This document shows positions 1-8,442 of a stretch of 33,671 bases of DNA, one piece after another; position 1 is the stretch's first letter; each line of letters starts with the position of its first letter. Under the pieces are notes generated by a model. It had not been told where the DNA came from, did no database searches, and saw only the letters and a list, made by a program, of their open reading frames with translations. The translations under genes were made by a program, and so were the position numbers. Source of the DNA: Hyphomicrobiales bacterium (GTDB taxonomy: Bacteria; Pseudomonadota; Alphaproteobacteria; Rhizobiales; Rhizobiaceae); the NCBI GenBank assembly GCA_900472485.1, contig UCII01000048.1:1-33671 (forward strand), in the 5' to 3' direction.

Positions 1-25
1 TACTGCGCACTTTTCCTGGATTGCT

Positions 26-412
26 TCAGGGATTTTGCCGGTGGCGGAAGACGAAGCGCGAATAGCCGAAGAAGCTGAACGCAGTCGCCGCCGCCGATGC
101 AAGCGTCAGCGCGATGATCGGCCGCAATGACGGTTCGGTCATCAGCAGCGAGCTGAAGAGGGCATAGTTCAGCACGGCCGAGGTCAAGCCGACCGAACCG
201 TAGCGAAAGCCCTCCGCCGCAAGCGAGCGGTTGGATCGGCCGAAGGTGAAGTTGCGGTTGAGTATCCACGTGGCAAGCAGCGCGCTCGGGATCGAGATGG
301 CGCGGCCGACGAAGGGGCCGAAAGGCGTGAACCAGAGCAGGAGATGCAGCACGCCGGCATCGACCACGAAGCCGACACCGCCAGCGATCAGGAAGCGAAA
401 GAGCTTCTTCAT
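26..412 (-). CDS. GtrA family membrane protein
   Basis: This 128-residue protein is almost entirely hydrophobic and appears to have four membrane spans. It carries the GtrA-family signature of a glycine-rich first helix (GGVGFVVDAG, about residues 11-20) and a central ILNRNFTF stretch (about 50-57). GtrA proteins are thought to help move polyprenyl-linked sugars across the inner membrane or to partner a glycosyltransferase. Its start codon overlaps the stop of the upstream GT2 gene by 4 bp (ATGA on the minus strand), so the two are translationally coupled and probably work as a pair. The length is normal for the family. The sugar and final acceptor cannot be read from the sequence. Confidence 0.88.
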   Translation of the reverse strand: MKKLFRFLIAGGVGFVVDAGVLHLLLWFTPFGPFVGRAISIPSALLATWILNRNFTFGRSNRSLAAEGFRYGSVGLTSAVLNYALFSSLLMTEPSLRPIIALTLASAAATAFSFFGYSRFVFRHRQNP

Positions 413-1422
413 GCAGCCTTTGCCCTTTTCTTCCGGCTTGTCGGCTTATCAAGCGCAGCCATGTAAACCTTGCGGTCATCGCCGACCTCGCGCGACGACG
501 GCTTGGCCAAGCTCATATAGTGGATGCGCAACTGTTCGGCGCGGGCGCGCGCCACGGAATCGAGGATGATACCGGCCGTGAATAGCATGAAGGCGATCAT
601 CGTCAACGCTACGGAAAGCACCCAGGTCGGCATGCGCGTTACCAGCCCGGTTTCGAAATACTCGATGAAGACCGGAATGGAGAAACCAATGCTGAGCTCC
701 ATGGCAACGGCGCTCAGGATGCCGAAGAAGGCGAAAGGCCGGGTTTCCTTCATCAGCATGGCGAACATCCAGAGGATCTTGCCACCGTCGCGGAAGGTGG
801 AAAGCTTCGAATGCGAGCCTTCCGGCCGCCGTCCGTAATCAAGTTCCAGCTCGCTGACGGGCAGCTTCAGCCTGGAGGCATGCACCGACATTTCCGTCTC
901 GATCTCGAAACCGCCCGACACGGCAGGGAAGCTCTTGACGAAGCGCCGCGAGAAGCAACGATAGCCGGAAAATATATCGGTGAAATCGGCGCCGAAGATG
1001 GTGCGATAGAGCCGATTGAAGATGCGATTGCCGAAGGCATGGCCCTGCCGGCCTGCATCGTTGCGAACATTGCGGCGGGTGCCGACCACCATGTCGGATC
1101 CTTCCGTCAGCAACGTGCGGATTAGCTCTTCTCCGTCTTCGGGAGCGTAGGTGCCGTCGCCATCGGCCATCAGGTAGATGTCGGCTTCGATATCGGCGAA
1201 CATGCGGCGCACCACATGTCCCTTGCCTTGCCGACGCTCGCGCACGACGGTCGCGCCAGCAAGCATGGCATGCAGCGCGGTGCCGTCGGTCGAATTATTG
1301 TCGTAGACATAGATCGCGGCCTGCGGCAGCGCCTTGCGGAAACCTCGCACGACCTCGCCGATCGTTGCGGCTTCATTGTAGCAGGGCAGGAGGACGGCGA
1401 TGTTCAGCTTCTCATTCCACAT
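409..1422 (-). CDS. Polyprenyl-phosphate-type family 2 glycosyltransferase
   Basis: This 337-residue protein has a cytoplasmic GT-A domain. The nucleotide-sugar motif LLPCYNEA lies near residues 11-18, the DNNSTDGT loop near 41-48, and the metal-binding DGD motif at 87-89. The C-terminal part has two membrane helices (about 229-253 and 267-290). This layout is that of DPM1/GtrB-like enzymes, which transfer a sugar from a nucleotide donor to undecaprenyl phosphate. The next gene encodes GtrA and overlaps by 4 bp, which supports a lipid-linked-sugar module for envelope decoration. No clear Shine-Dalgarno sequence precedes the start, so it is placed by similarity to family N-termini. Substrate unknown. 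Confidence 0.87.
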   Translation of the reverse strand: MWNEKLNIAVLLPCYNEAATIGEVVRGFRKALPQAAIYVYDNNSTDGTALHAMLAGATVVRERRQGKGHVVRRMFADIEADIYLMADGDGTYAPEDGEELIRTLLTEGSDMVVGTRRNVRNDAGRQGHAFGNRIFNRLYRTIFGADFTDIFSGYRCFSRRFVKSFPAVSGGFEIETEMSVHASRLKLPVSELELDYGRRPEGSHSKLSTFRDGGKILWMFAMLMKETRPFAFFGILSAVAMELSIGFSIPVFIEYFETGLVTRMPTWVLSVALTMIAFMLFTAGIILDSVARARAEQLRIHYMSLAKPSSREVGDDRKVYMAALDKPTSRKKRAKAA

Positions 1423-1644
1423 GGTCTTGGCCGGTTGCTGCGCGTGAAGTCAAGTTGAGGCCCGATTGACGATCCGGACGAGAGCTTATCCCGTTGGCTG
1501 TTAATAAGACCCTATGGCTGCCTAATAAAAAAGGCGGGATACCGGCGTTGCGAAAAACATTCTCGTGATGAAAGCGACTGAAGGCATCGGCTTTACTTTT
1601 TTTTGATCGGCAGCCGTTAGCGTATCACCGACTATCCTTCCAAC

Positions 1645-3498
1645 ATGAGGTCTATCGAGATGGCGCAGACGCTGGCATTGCCGACCGAGGCAGCCGGAAT
1701 GGCAGAGAAGAAAGCGCCGCTACGCTGGTCTCATCCTGCCCTCGTTGCGTTCGTCTATGCCGTCGTCGTCATCGTCGCGCAGCTCATCATTCATCGCAAC
1801 CTCGCAGACTATGTCGGGCCGGATAACGACGACGCCATGCGTCTCGTCGAAGTGCGCGATTTCCTCGCCGGCCAGGGCTGGTTCGACATGATGCAGTATC
1901 GTCTCGGCCTCGAAGGCGGCACACTCATGCATTGGTCGCGCTTCATCGATCTGCCCATCGCAAGCCTCATCCTCTTCTTCCGGATGTTCTTTTCACCCGA
2001 AGGCGCCGAGGCGGCGGCACTGACCGTCTGGCCGCTGATGCTTATCCTGCCGCTGATGGTCTTCATGGGCCTTGCAGGCCGCCGCATTGCCGGTCCGCAA
2101 GGCATGCATTTTTCATTGATCCTGACAGCGTTCTTCGTGCTGCTTTCGCCGCGTTTCGTGCCGGGATCCATTGATCACGACAATGTTCAGCTTGGCCTCG
2201 TCGCCCTTGCCATCGCCATGTTGGTCGACGAAACCTACAGGCCTCGCAGCTTTGCGATCGCCGCCGTTGCGCTTGCCATCCAGCTCGGTATCGGGGCGGA
2301 GACGACGCCCTTTGTTGCCGTCGCCTGCATGTCGGTTGCCTGTTTGTGGGCCTGGAAAGGCGAAGTCTTCGCACCTGCCGCGAAAGTCTTTGCCCTGACG
2401 CTGACGGTTGCCGTCAGCGCTGCCTTCTTTTCGCTGGTGCCGCCGCGCTTCTATTCCATGGTCACGTGCGACAATCTTTCGCTGGGCTTTTATGGCATCA
2501 CCAGCGCAGGCTGCGTCGGGCTTCTCCTGTCGTCCATTTTTGCCAGCCGTCTCTCCCGCCCCTGGCGCATTGCAATTCTCGCGGTCAACGGTGCATTCGT
2601 GTTTGCGACGACTGCAGCACTTGCGCCGCAATGCCTGCGCAATCCGCTTGCCGATTTGGACCCCTTGCTGGTTGATCTGTGGCTCAGCAGAGTGACCGAG
2701 GCACAATCGATCTTTTCCGTCGCTCACAGACAGCCCGATACGCTTGGCGCCTTCTATGCGACAGGCCTCCTGGCGATGCTCATCTGCGCGGTTCGTATCC
2801 TGCGGGGCAATCGCGCCAGCCTCCATGCGATGCTGATGGTTCTGATTGCGATCAATTGGATGATTACGCTGGTGCAGGTGCGCGGCGCAGAATTTGCCAA
2901 CCTTTTGGCCATACCGCCATTGGCATTGGCGATCGCCGAGCTGCGCAAGGACTATATGGCCGATACCAGAAACCTTCGTTCCGTTCTGCTTTATGCGGTG
3001 ACAATATTGGCTTCCGTTCCGCCTGTTTGGGCTGTGGGCGGTGCGCTTGCAAGCAAGGGGATCGTCAACGGATTTACCGTCGCGACCCCGGCCAAAGCGG
3101 AGGAGACTGCCAATTGCGCCTCCAGGGAGGCCTTGGCGCCGATTGCGATGCTTGAGCCTGCGGTCGTCGCGGCCGCCTCAAACATGGGCGCGCCGATTTT
3201 GCGCTTCACGCCGCACCGCACCCTTTCCGGTCCCTATCATCGCGATCCCGACGGGATGCTGGCCGAGCTGCATATCGGCCTTGCGGACCCGCAACGGGCA
3301 GAGGCGCTTCTGCGGGAGGCAAAGGTGACGATTGTCGCCTTCTGCAAGGATGATCCGCAGGTGGAAATCATGAGTGAGCGGGCGCCCAAAGGATTTTATG
3401 CGCAGCTCAGCGCCGGGCGTGTACCCGTTTATCTGGAGGCCATTGCAGCGTCGACGACATCGGATGTGCAGTTCTTTCGGTTCCAGCCACAGAATTGA
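1645..3498 (+). CDS. STT3-like GT-C polytopic membrane protein
   Basis: This protein of up to 617 residues has a long run of hydrophobic helices and a C-terminal soluble part of roughly 150 residues. Two acidic motifs stand out. GPDNDD (58-63) follows the first helix, where GT-C enzymes carry their catalytic acidic motif. PGSIDHDNVQ (173-182) resembles the second luminal acidic motif of the STT3/PglB oligosaccharyltransferases. This suggests a GT-C fold enzyme using a lipid-linked sugar, but overall similarity cannot be judged here. It stands alone, divergent from the GT2/GtrA pair, which might supply its donor (inference). A second ATG at 1660 has GAGG at 1647-1650 about 9 bp upstream and may be the true start. 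It could also be a non-enzymatic membrane protein. Confidence 0.75.
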   Translation: MRSIEMAQTLALPTEAAGMAEKKAPLRWSHPALVAFVYAVVVIVAQLIIHRNLADYVGPDNDDAMRLVEVRDFLAGQGWFDMMQYRLGLEGGTLMHWSRFIDLPIASLILFFRMFFSPEGAEAAALTVWPLMLILPLMVFMGLAGRRIAGPQGMHFSLILTAFFVLLSPRFVPGSIDHDNVQLGLVALAIAMLVDETYRPRSFAIAAVALAIQLGIGAETTPFVAVACMSVACLWAWKGEVFAPAAKVFALTLTVAVSAAFFSLVPPRFYSMVTCDNLSLGFYGITSAGCVGLLLSSIFASRLSRPWRIAILAVNGAFVFATTAALAPQCLRNPLADLDPLLVDLWLSRVTEAQSIFSVAHRQPDTLGAFYATGLLAMLICAVRILRGNRASLHAMLMVLIAINWMITLVQVRGAEFANLLAIPPLALAIAELRKDYMADTRNLRSVLLYAVTILASVPPVWAVGGALASKGIVNGFTVATPAKAEETANCASREALAPIAMLEPAVVAAASNMGAPILRFTPHRTLSGPYHRDPDGMLAELHIGLADPQRAEALLREAKVTIVAFCKDDPQVEIMSERAPKGFYAQLSAGRVPVYLEAIAASTTSDVQFFRFQPQN

Positions 3499-3551
3499 GT
3501 TGGAGCGCTTCAGCTCCTCCTGGATTCTTTGAGCCGCTCCTGACGTTGCTT

Positions 3552-3779
3552 TTAGGCGCGGCGATGTTCCACCATGTCGATGGTGACGAGATAGCCGATG
3601 AAACCGAGATTGTAGCCGCCAAGCGCGATGAACAGCGTCGTCAGCGGCGGCGGAACGATCGATGTGGCGACGGCGACCATGAAAGCGATGCTCACGAGTG
3701 CCACGCCGAGCAGCGCGCCGATCGTCGAGCGCTGCAGGCCGGCGGCTATTCCGATGATCGTGGCGGTCGCGAATATCAT
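3552..3779 (-). CDS. Small hydrophobic membrane protein, unknown function
   Basis: This 75-residue ORF encodes about two or three hydrophobic segments separated by a proline-rich turn (VPPPLTT, about residues 42-48). It ends in a short charged tail (DMVEHRRA). It is convergent with the STT3-like gene and separated from it by about 50 bp. The composition (many Ala, Val and Ile, no long charged stretches) is that of a real membrane protein rather than a shadow frame. I do not recognise a family. Confidence 0.55.
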   Translation of the reverse strand: MIFATATIIGIAAGLQRSTIGALLGVALVSIAFMVAVATSIVPPPLTTLFIALGGYNLGFIGYLVTIDMVEHRRA

Positions 3780-3927
3780 CGCTCCATGTCCTCTTTACCA
3801 AGAATCAGTTTGCACAGGTTTACGCATGGATGGCTAAGAAATGCTTTGTCAGCAGGGTTAACGCTCGATGAAGCAATAGGCTCCACGCTCTTTGTGAGAC
3901 ATGCAAGGAGGCGGAAACACCTCAACT

Positions 3928-4020
3928 ATGCACACAATCCTGTCTTTCGATCGATTCAGACTTAAGCGGTATGCAGCAGGCTCCGCATTTGCCGCGACAT
4001 CGGGTAGAAGAAGGACATGA
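3928..4020 (+). CDS. Putative 30-residue leader ORF overlapping xseA start
   Basis: An ATG at 3928 opens a 30-codon frame whose TGA (4018-4020) overlaps the xseA ATG (4017-4019) in the ATGA arrangement typical of translational coupling. The peptide begins MHTILSFDRF and ends in a basic tail, TSGRRRT. An AAGGAGG lies at 3905-3911, about 16 bp upstream, which is longer than ideal. An in-frame ATG at 3901 would extend the ORF by nine codons but leaves that motif inside the gene. Function unknown; it could be a coupling leader for xseA or a chance ORF. Confidence 0.35.
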   Translation: MHTILSFDRFRLKRYAAGSAFAATSGRRRT

Positions 4021-5633
4021 GCAGCTTTTTTGAGAATGATTCGCCTTCGAACCTGACGGAATACTCCGTCTCGGAACTATCCGGATCGATCAAGCGCACG
4101 GTCGAGAATGCGTTCGACCAGGTGCGCGTGCGCGGGGAAATCTCCGGCTATCGCGGACCGCATTCTTCGGGCCATGCCTATTTTTCGCTGAAGGATGATC
4201 GCGCGCGCATCGATGCGGTGATCTGGAAAGGCACATTTTCCAAGCTGAAATTTCGCCCTGAAGAGGGAATGGAAGTCATTGCAACAGGCAAGGTGACGAC
4301 CTTCCCGGGCTCGTCGAAATACCAGATCGTCATCGAAACCTTGGAGCCTGCCGGGGCAGGCGCCTTGATGGCGCTGCTGGAGGAACGCAAGCGCAAGCTC
4401 GGTGCCGAAGGTCTCTTCGACCCCGAGCGCAAGCGCAGGCTGCCCTTCATGCCAAAGGTGATCGGCGTCGTAACGTCGCCGACCGGTGCCGTCATTCGCG
4501 ATATCCTGCATCGCATCTCCGATCGCTTCCCCGTGCACGTCCTCGTCTGGCCGGTGAAGGTGCAGGGGGAGGGCTCCGGCGACGAGGTGGCGAACGCCAT
4601 ACGCGGCTTCAACGAATTTGCGCCTGGCGGCCCGATCCCGCGCCCAGACGTCCTGATTGTCGCGCGCGGCGGCGGCAGTCTCGAGGATCTCTGGAGTTTC
4701 AACGATGAGGCCGTCGTCCGCGCCGCTGCCGCCAGCGATATCCCGCTGATCTCGGCCGTCGGCCACGAGACCGATTGGACCTTGATCGACTACGCCGCCG
4801 ACGTGCGCGCTCCGACGCCAACGGGTGCGGCGGAAATGGCCGTGCCGGTGAAGGCTGAGCTGGAAGCGCAGCTTGCAAGCCTCGCTGCCCGGCTGCAGGG
4901 CGGGGTAAGCAGGCAGATGGATCAACGCCGACAAGCTGTTCGGGCGCTGCTGCGCGCGCTGCCTTCGCTCGACCAGATCCTGGCTCTGCCGCGTCGCCGC
5001 TTCGATGAAGCCGCCGCCGGCCTTGGCCGTGGATTGGAGCTGAACACGCTGAACAAGCGACGCTCCTTCGAGCGCACGGCGTCGCAGCTGCGGCCGGATA
5101 TCCTGTCGAACCGGATCGCCGAGCGCCGCCAGCAATTGGGCGAATGGATGAACCGCGCCGAGCGGACCATCGAGCGCATGCTTGACCGGTCCCGTGCTCG
5201 CATCGAGCGAGCCGATGCGGTATTCGCAACGCTGCCATCGCGTCTCGAAGCGCAGACGGGCCGCGCGCGCGACCGCCTCGGCAATCTTGTCCGTCACGCC
5301 GATACGGCTATCCGCCATCAGCTGACCCGCGCCCGCAGCGAGCTTACGGCGCAGGAGCGCATTCTGCAGTCGCTCTCCTACAAGAATGTTCTGAAACGCG
5401 GCTATGCCGTTGTGCGCGACGAGGATGACCGCCCGGTTTCGCTGGCGGCAGCCCTTTCGACGGGTGCCGCGATCTCGATCGAGTTTGCGGACGGCCGCAT
5501 CGGGGCCGTGACCGGCGATGATACCTCCCCACCGTCTTCATCCACTCCGCCGTCAGGCACTGCCCTTTCCAAGAAGCGTGTCACCAAACCGGCAGAGCCT
5601 GCCGCTCCACCGAAGCAGGGAAGCCTCTTCTGA
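4017..5633 (+). CDS. xseA: Exodeoxyribonuclease VII large subunit
   Basis: This is the catalytic subunit of ExoVII, which degrades single-stranded DNA from either end into oligonucleotides together with the small subunit XseB (not in this window). The 538-residue protein has an N-terminal OB-fold (about residues 15-110). The catalytic region contains GVVTSPTGAVIRDI (150-163), ARGGGSLEDLWSFN (216-229), SAVGHETD (246-253) and RAPTPTGAAE (264-273). A long Arg/Gln-rich coiled-coil region follows, then a C-terminal RGYAVV segment. A purine-rich stretch (AGAAGAAGGA) lies just before the ATG. The stop overlaps the next gene's start by 1 bp, so the flavoprotein downstream is cotranscribed. Confidence 0.96.
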   Translation: MSSFFENDSPSNLTEYSVSELSGSIKRTVENAFDQVRVRGEISGYRGPHSSGHAYFSLKDDRARIDAVIWKGTFSKLKFRPEEGMEVIATGKVTTFPGSSKYQIVIETLEPAGAGALMALLEERKRKLGAEGLFDPERKRRLPFMPKVIGVVTSPTGAVIRDILHRISDRFPVHVLVWPVKVQGEGSGDEVANAIRGFNEFAPGGPIPRPDVLIVARGGGSLEDLWSFNDEAVVRAAAASDIPLISAVGHETDWTLIDYAADVRAPTPTGAAEMAVPVKAELEAQLASLAARLQGGVSRQMDQRRQAVRALLRALPSLDQILALPRRRFDEAAAGLGRGLELNTLNKRRSFERTASQLRPDILSNRIAERRQQLGEWMNRAERTIERMLDRSRARIERADAVFATLPSRLEAQTGRARDRLGNLVRHADTAIRHQLTRARSELTAQERILQSLSYKNVLKRGYAVVRDEDDRPVSLAAALSTGAAISIEFADGRIGAVTGDDTSPPSSSTPPSGTALSKKRVTKPAEPAAPPKQGSLF

Positions 5634-6223
5634 TGCGCATCCTGCTGGTGCTGGCCCATCCGCTGGAAGACAGTTTTGCCGCCGCGGTGGCCAAGCTCGC
5701 TCACGAGACGCTCGTCGCCGGTGGCCATGAGGTCGATCTGCTTGACCTCTATCGCGAGGGCTTCGATCCGCGTCTGTCCGAAGCCGAGCGGCGCGGCTAT
5801 TTCGACCAGCCCTACGATACCTCCGGCGTCGATGTCATCGTCGCACGGCTGCGTCAGGCGGAGGGACTGATCCTCGTCTTTCCGCAATGGTGGTTCAATT
5901 TTCCGGCGATCCTCAAGGGCTTCTTCGATCGCGCCTTTGCGCCTGGTGTCGCCTTCACCCACGATGCCGCCGGCGGGCGTATCGTGCCGAAGCTCACCAA
6001 TATCCGCCTGTTCTGGGCGCTGACGACGACCGGCTCGCCTTGGTGGATCGTGCATCTCTACATGGGCAATCCGGTGCGGCGCCTATTGAAGCGCGGCATC
6101 GCCGCCTTCTGCGCCAAGCGGCTGAATTTTCGCATGCTGGCGCTCCACGACATGGACCGTGTGACCGAAGCCGGACGCAAGGCGCATCTCGAACGCGTCA
6201 GGCGAGCGCTGTCGACGATTTGA
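5633..6223 (+). CDS. NAD(P)H-dependent quinone reductase-like flavoprotein
   Basis: This 196-residue protein has a flavodoxin-like fold related to NQO1, KefF and MdaB. Visible marks are the N-terminal LVLAHPLEDSF nucleotide-binding loop (residues 5-15) and FPQWWFNFPAILKGFFDR near residues 83-100, the segment that lines the flavin and quinone site in this family. Such enzymes carry out two-electron reduction of quinones with FMN or FAD. It starts inside the xseA stop codon (TGATG), indicating a coupled operon. A functional link between DNA repair and quinone reduction would be speculative. Confidence 0.86.
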   Translation: MRILLVLAHPLEDSFAAAVAKLAHETLVAGGHEVDLLDLYREGFDPRLSEAERRGYFDQPYDTSGVDVIVARLRQAEGLILVFPQWWFNFPAILKGFFDRAFAPGVAFTHDAAGGRIVPKLTNIRLFWALTTTGSPWWIVHLYMGNPVRRLLKRGIAAFCAKRLNFRMLALHDMDRVTEAGRKAHLERVRRALSTI

Positions 6224-6237
6224 TCTCACGATTTCCG

Positions 6238-6270
6238 AAAAAATATGCCGCGGCAGAGATACCGCGGCAT
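6238..6270 (-). terminator. Rho-independent terminator for the M29 aminopeptidase gene
   Basis: Perfect 9-bp arms (ATGCCGCGG at 6245-6253 and CCGCGGCAT at 6262-6270) flank an 8-base loop. A run of six A at 6238-6243 becomes a U tract when read on the minus strand. It lies between two convergent genes. The U tract favours the minus-strand transcript, though the stem could also slow transcription from the other side. Confidence 0.8.
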
Positions 6271-6296
6271 GATCGCATTCGAATATCTGAACTTGG

Positions 6297-7550
6297 TTAT
6301 GCCCACTCGCCCTTGCGCATAACCGGCACGCGCGAGCCATCGGCATTGATACCGTCGATATCGACCTTGTCGGAGCCGATCATCCAGTCGATATGGATCA
6401 GGCTGGAATTGCCGCCCTGCGCCTTGATCTGTTCCTGGCTGAGCGTGGCGCCATCGATGAAGCACTTGGAATAGCACTGGCCGAGCGCGATGTGGCAGGA
6501 GGCATTTTCGTCGAAGAGCGTGTTGTAGAACAGGATACCGCTTGCCGATATCGGCGAGGAATGCGGCACCAGCGCCACTTCGCCGAGCCGGCGGGCGCCT
6601 TCGTCGGTGTCGAGCACCTTGTTCAGCACTTCCTCGCCGCGCGTTGCCTTGGCCTCGATGATCCGGCCGCCTTCGAAGCGTACCTGGATATTGTCGATGA
6701 GGGTGCCCTGATGCGACAGCGGCTTGGTGGAGGAAACATGGCCTTCGACGCGCAGCGCATGCGGCGTGGTGAAGACTTCTTCCGTCGGAATGTTCGGGTT
6801 GCAGGTGATGCCGTTCTTGGCGGTGGAAGCGCCACCATGCCATTCATGGCCATCCGCCAAGCCCACGGTTAGGTCCGTGCCCGGCCCCTGGAAATGCAGG
6901 GCGGAAAAACGCTGGCCGTTCATCCAGGCCGAGCGCTTATGCAGATTGGCATTGTGCTCGGCCCAGGCCGCGATCGGATCTTCGACATCGACGCGCGAAG
7001 CCGAGAAGATCGCCTTGGCGAGCTTGGCAACCGCGATTGCCTCCGGGTCGTTCGGGAAGACGAGTTTTGCCCAGGAGGGGTTCGGGTAGGAGACGATGTT
7101 CCAGTTGGTGTCGAAATTAGAGATCTTTTCGAGCGCCGGCTTATAGGCTGCCGAATTGGCGCGGTTGGCGCGCGCCACCTTGTTGGGGTCCTGGTTGGAC
7201 AGCAGCATCGGGTTGTCGCCGGAAATGGCGAGGCGCGCCGTGTTGTTCGAGAAGGCCTTGGCCATGCCTTCATAGAGCCATGTCGCGGCCCGGTCGAAGC
7301 TCGCATCCTGGCCGTATTCGTAGCGGGCGAGCGTCGTCTCTTCGTCGGAATAGAAGGTCGAGACGAGGCCGGCGCCGGCCTTGTAGGCTTCGCGCGTGAT
7401 CAGCCGAACCAAGGGCATCGCTGCGACCGGCGCTGTCATCAGCAGATCCTGGCCTGCCTGCAGCTGCAACCCGACCCTTACAGCTACTTCCGCGAGCTTC
7501 TCCAGCTTGGCCTGATCGACGGGATGATGGTTGGGGGAGGCTGATGTCAT
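6297..7550 (-). CDS. M29-family metallo-aminopeptidase
   Basis: This 417-residue protein belongs to the AmpS/AmpT-type M29 family of cytoplasmic dimetal aminopeptidases, which remove N-terminal residues from peptides. The C-terminal third carries the metal-site features. These are a Glu in the REVLN segment region, EVALVPHSSP with its His, a Tyr in the FYNTLFDENASCHIA stretch followed by a His, and a final HIDWMIGS supplying the His-x-Asp ligands. Length matches the family. The gene stands alone and ends at a strong terminator. No signal peptide is visible. Confidence 0.92.
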   Translation of the reverse strand: MTSASPNHHPVDQAKLEKLAEVAVRVGLQLQAGQDLLMTAPVAAMPLVRLITREAYKAGAGLVSTFYSDEETTLARYEYGQDASFDRAATWLYEGMAKAFSNNTARLAISGDNPMLLSNQDPNKVARANRANSAAYKPALEKISNFDTNWNIVSYPNPSWAKLVFPNDPEAIAVAKLAKAIFSASRVDVEDPIAAWAEHNANLHKRSAWMNGQRFSALHFQGPGTDLTVGLADGHEWHGGASTAKNGITCNPNIPTEEVFTTPHALRVEGHVSSTKPLSHQGTLIDNIQVRFEGGRIIEAKATRGEEVLNKVLDTDEGARRLGEVALVPHSSPISASGILFYNTLFDENASCHIALGQCYSKCFIDGATLSQEQIKAQGGNSSLIHIDWMIGSDKVDIDGINADGSRVPVMRKGEWA

Positions 7551-7645
7551 GACAAAACCTGCTTGGCTGATATCGAAAGAGTGGTCTGAAGACTTAGACC
7601 GGTTTGCGGCGAAATTGAAGGCGCTTTGTCGGATCCTGAAGATCG

Positions 7646-8119
7646 TCAGGCAATCAGGGGCGCAGCCTTGGCCTTAAGCGCGGTCAAGGCATCCTGCGGG
7701 CTCAGCCGCACCTGCAGCCCGCGCTGGCCGCCGTTGATATAGACATAGGCCTCGGTCATCGCCTGCGCCTCGATCGCTGTGGGAACGATCTTTTTCTGAC
7801 CGAAGGGGCTGATGCCACCGACATGATAGCCCGTCAGACGCTCGGCATCGGCAGGCTTCATCATGGCAGCCGATTTGCCGCCGAAAGCCGCGGCGAGCTT
7901 CTTCATGCTGACTTCGTGATCAGAGGGCACGACGGCACAGACCGGCTTGCCATCCACCTCCGCCATCAGCGTCTTCAGCACGCGATGGGGCTCTTCGCCC
8001 AAGGCCTCTGCGGCCTGCAGGCCGACACGCTCCGCATTCGGGTCGTAATCATAGGCATGCACGGTGAAGGCGACCTTCGCCTGGGTCAGCACTTGCGTGG
8101 CGCGGGTGGTTTTCGACAT
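7646..8119 (-). CDS. ybaK: YbaK/EbsC-type Cys-tRNA(Pro) deacylase
   Basis: This 157-residue single-domain protein matches the YbaK editing family, which hydrolyses Cys wrongly attached to tRNA-Pro. Recognisable segments include HRVLKTLMAEVDGKPVCAVV near residues 45-64 and the GGISPFGQKK loop near residues 101-110, which is a family hallmark. Length is normal. It lies 27 bp downstream of the small ribbon-helix-helix gene on the same strand, so the two are probably cotranscribed. No functional tie between them is established. Confidence 0.92.
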   Translation of the reverse strand: MSKTTRATQVLTQAKVAFTVHAYDYDPNAERVGLQAAEALGEEPHRVLKTLMAEVDGKPVCAVVPSDHEVSMKKLAAAFGGKSAAMMKPADAERLTGYHVGGISPFGQKKIVPTAIEAQAMTEAYVYINGGQRGLQVRLSPQDALTALKAKAAPLIA

Positions 8120-8146
8120 GAGGATAATATTTCCAGTCGTACGGCT

Positions 8147-8374
8147 TTAAGTGCGTTGGGAATGGGCGCGATCGAGCTTTTCGAGAATGTCCAAACCGCG
8201 GGCTTTGTCACCTTTGGCTGCCCTGAGCCGAAACCGCGTCTCGGCATCGAATTCCGTGAGCGCTCTTGTGGTCAGTTCTGCGAAAAGCTTATTGAGACTT
8301 GTCCCTCGGGAGGCGGCGAGAGCCTTCAGCCGTTCGTGCTGATCGTTTGGAAGGCGAATTGTCAGCGTGCTCAT
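8147..8374 (-). CDS. Ribbon-helix-helix DNA-binding protein, orphan antitoxin-like
   Basis: This 75-residue protein begins MSTLTIRLPNDQHERLKALA, a typical CopG/Arc-type beta strand plus helix. A second helix (SLNKLFAELTTRAL) and a charged C-terminal tail follow. The frame opens further upstream at 8404, but the Met at 8374 fits better: a GGAGG (reverse complement of 8384-8388) lies 9 bp before it. Such proteins are usually antitoxins or autorepressors. No PIN, RelE or other toxin-like gene is next to it, so it is an orphan here. The downstream neighbour is ybaK. Confidence 0.75.
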   Translation of the reverse strand: MSTLTIRLPNDQHERLKALAASRGTSLNKLFAELTTRALTEFDAETRFRLRAAKGDKARGLDILEKLDRAHSQRT

Positions 8375-8442
8375 GTCAAAGCTTCCTCCGAATAAGGAAC
8401 TCACCTGCTGTATGAACTTCCAGCTGCGGAAACGAGGGGCGA

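Noticed and set aside
2113..2826. 237-codon ORF on the minus strand
   Set aside because: Antisense shadow of the STT3-like membrane gene, rich in Arg, Asp and Gly without any domain.
3502..3517. Small inverted repeat GGAGC/GCTCC after the STT3-like gene as a terminator
   Set aside because: Arms are only 5 bp and no T run follows.
4077..5318. 413-codon ORF on the minus strand
   Set aside because: It is fully antisense to xseA, has Arg/His/Gln-rich shadow composition and no recognisable domain.
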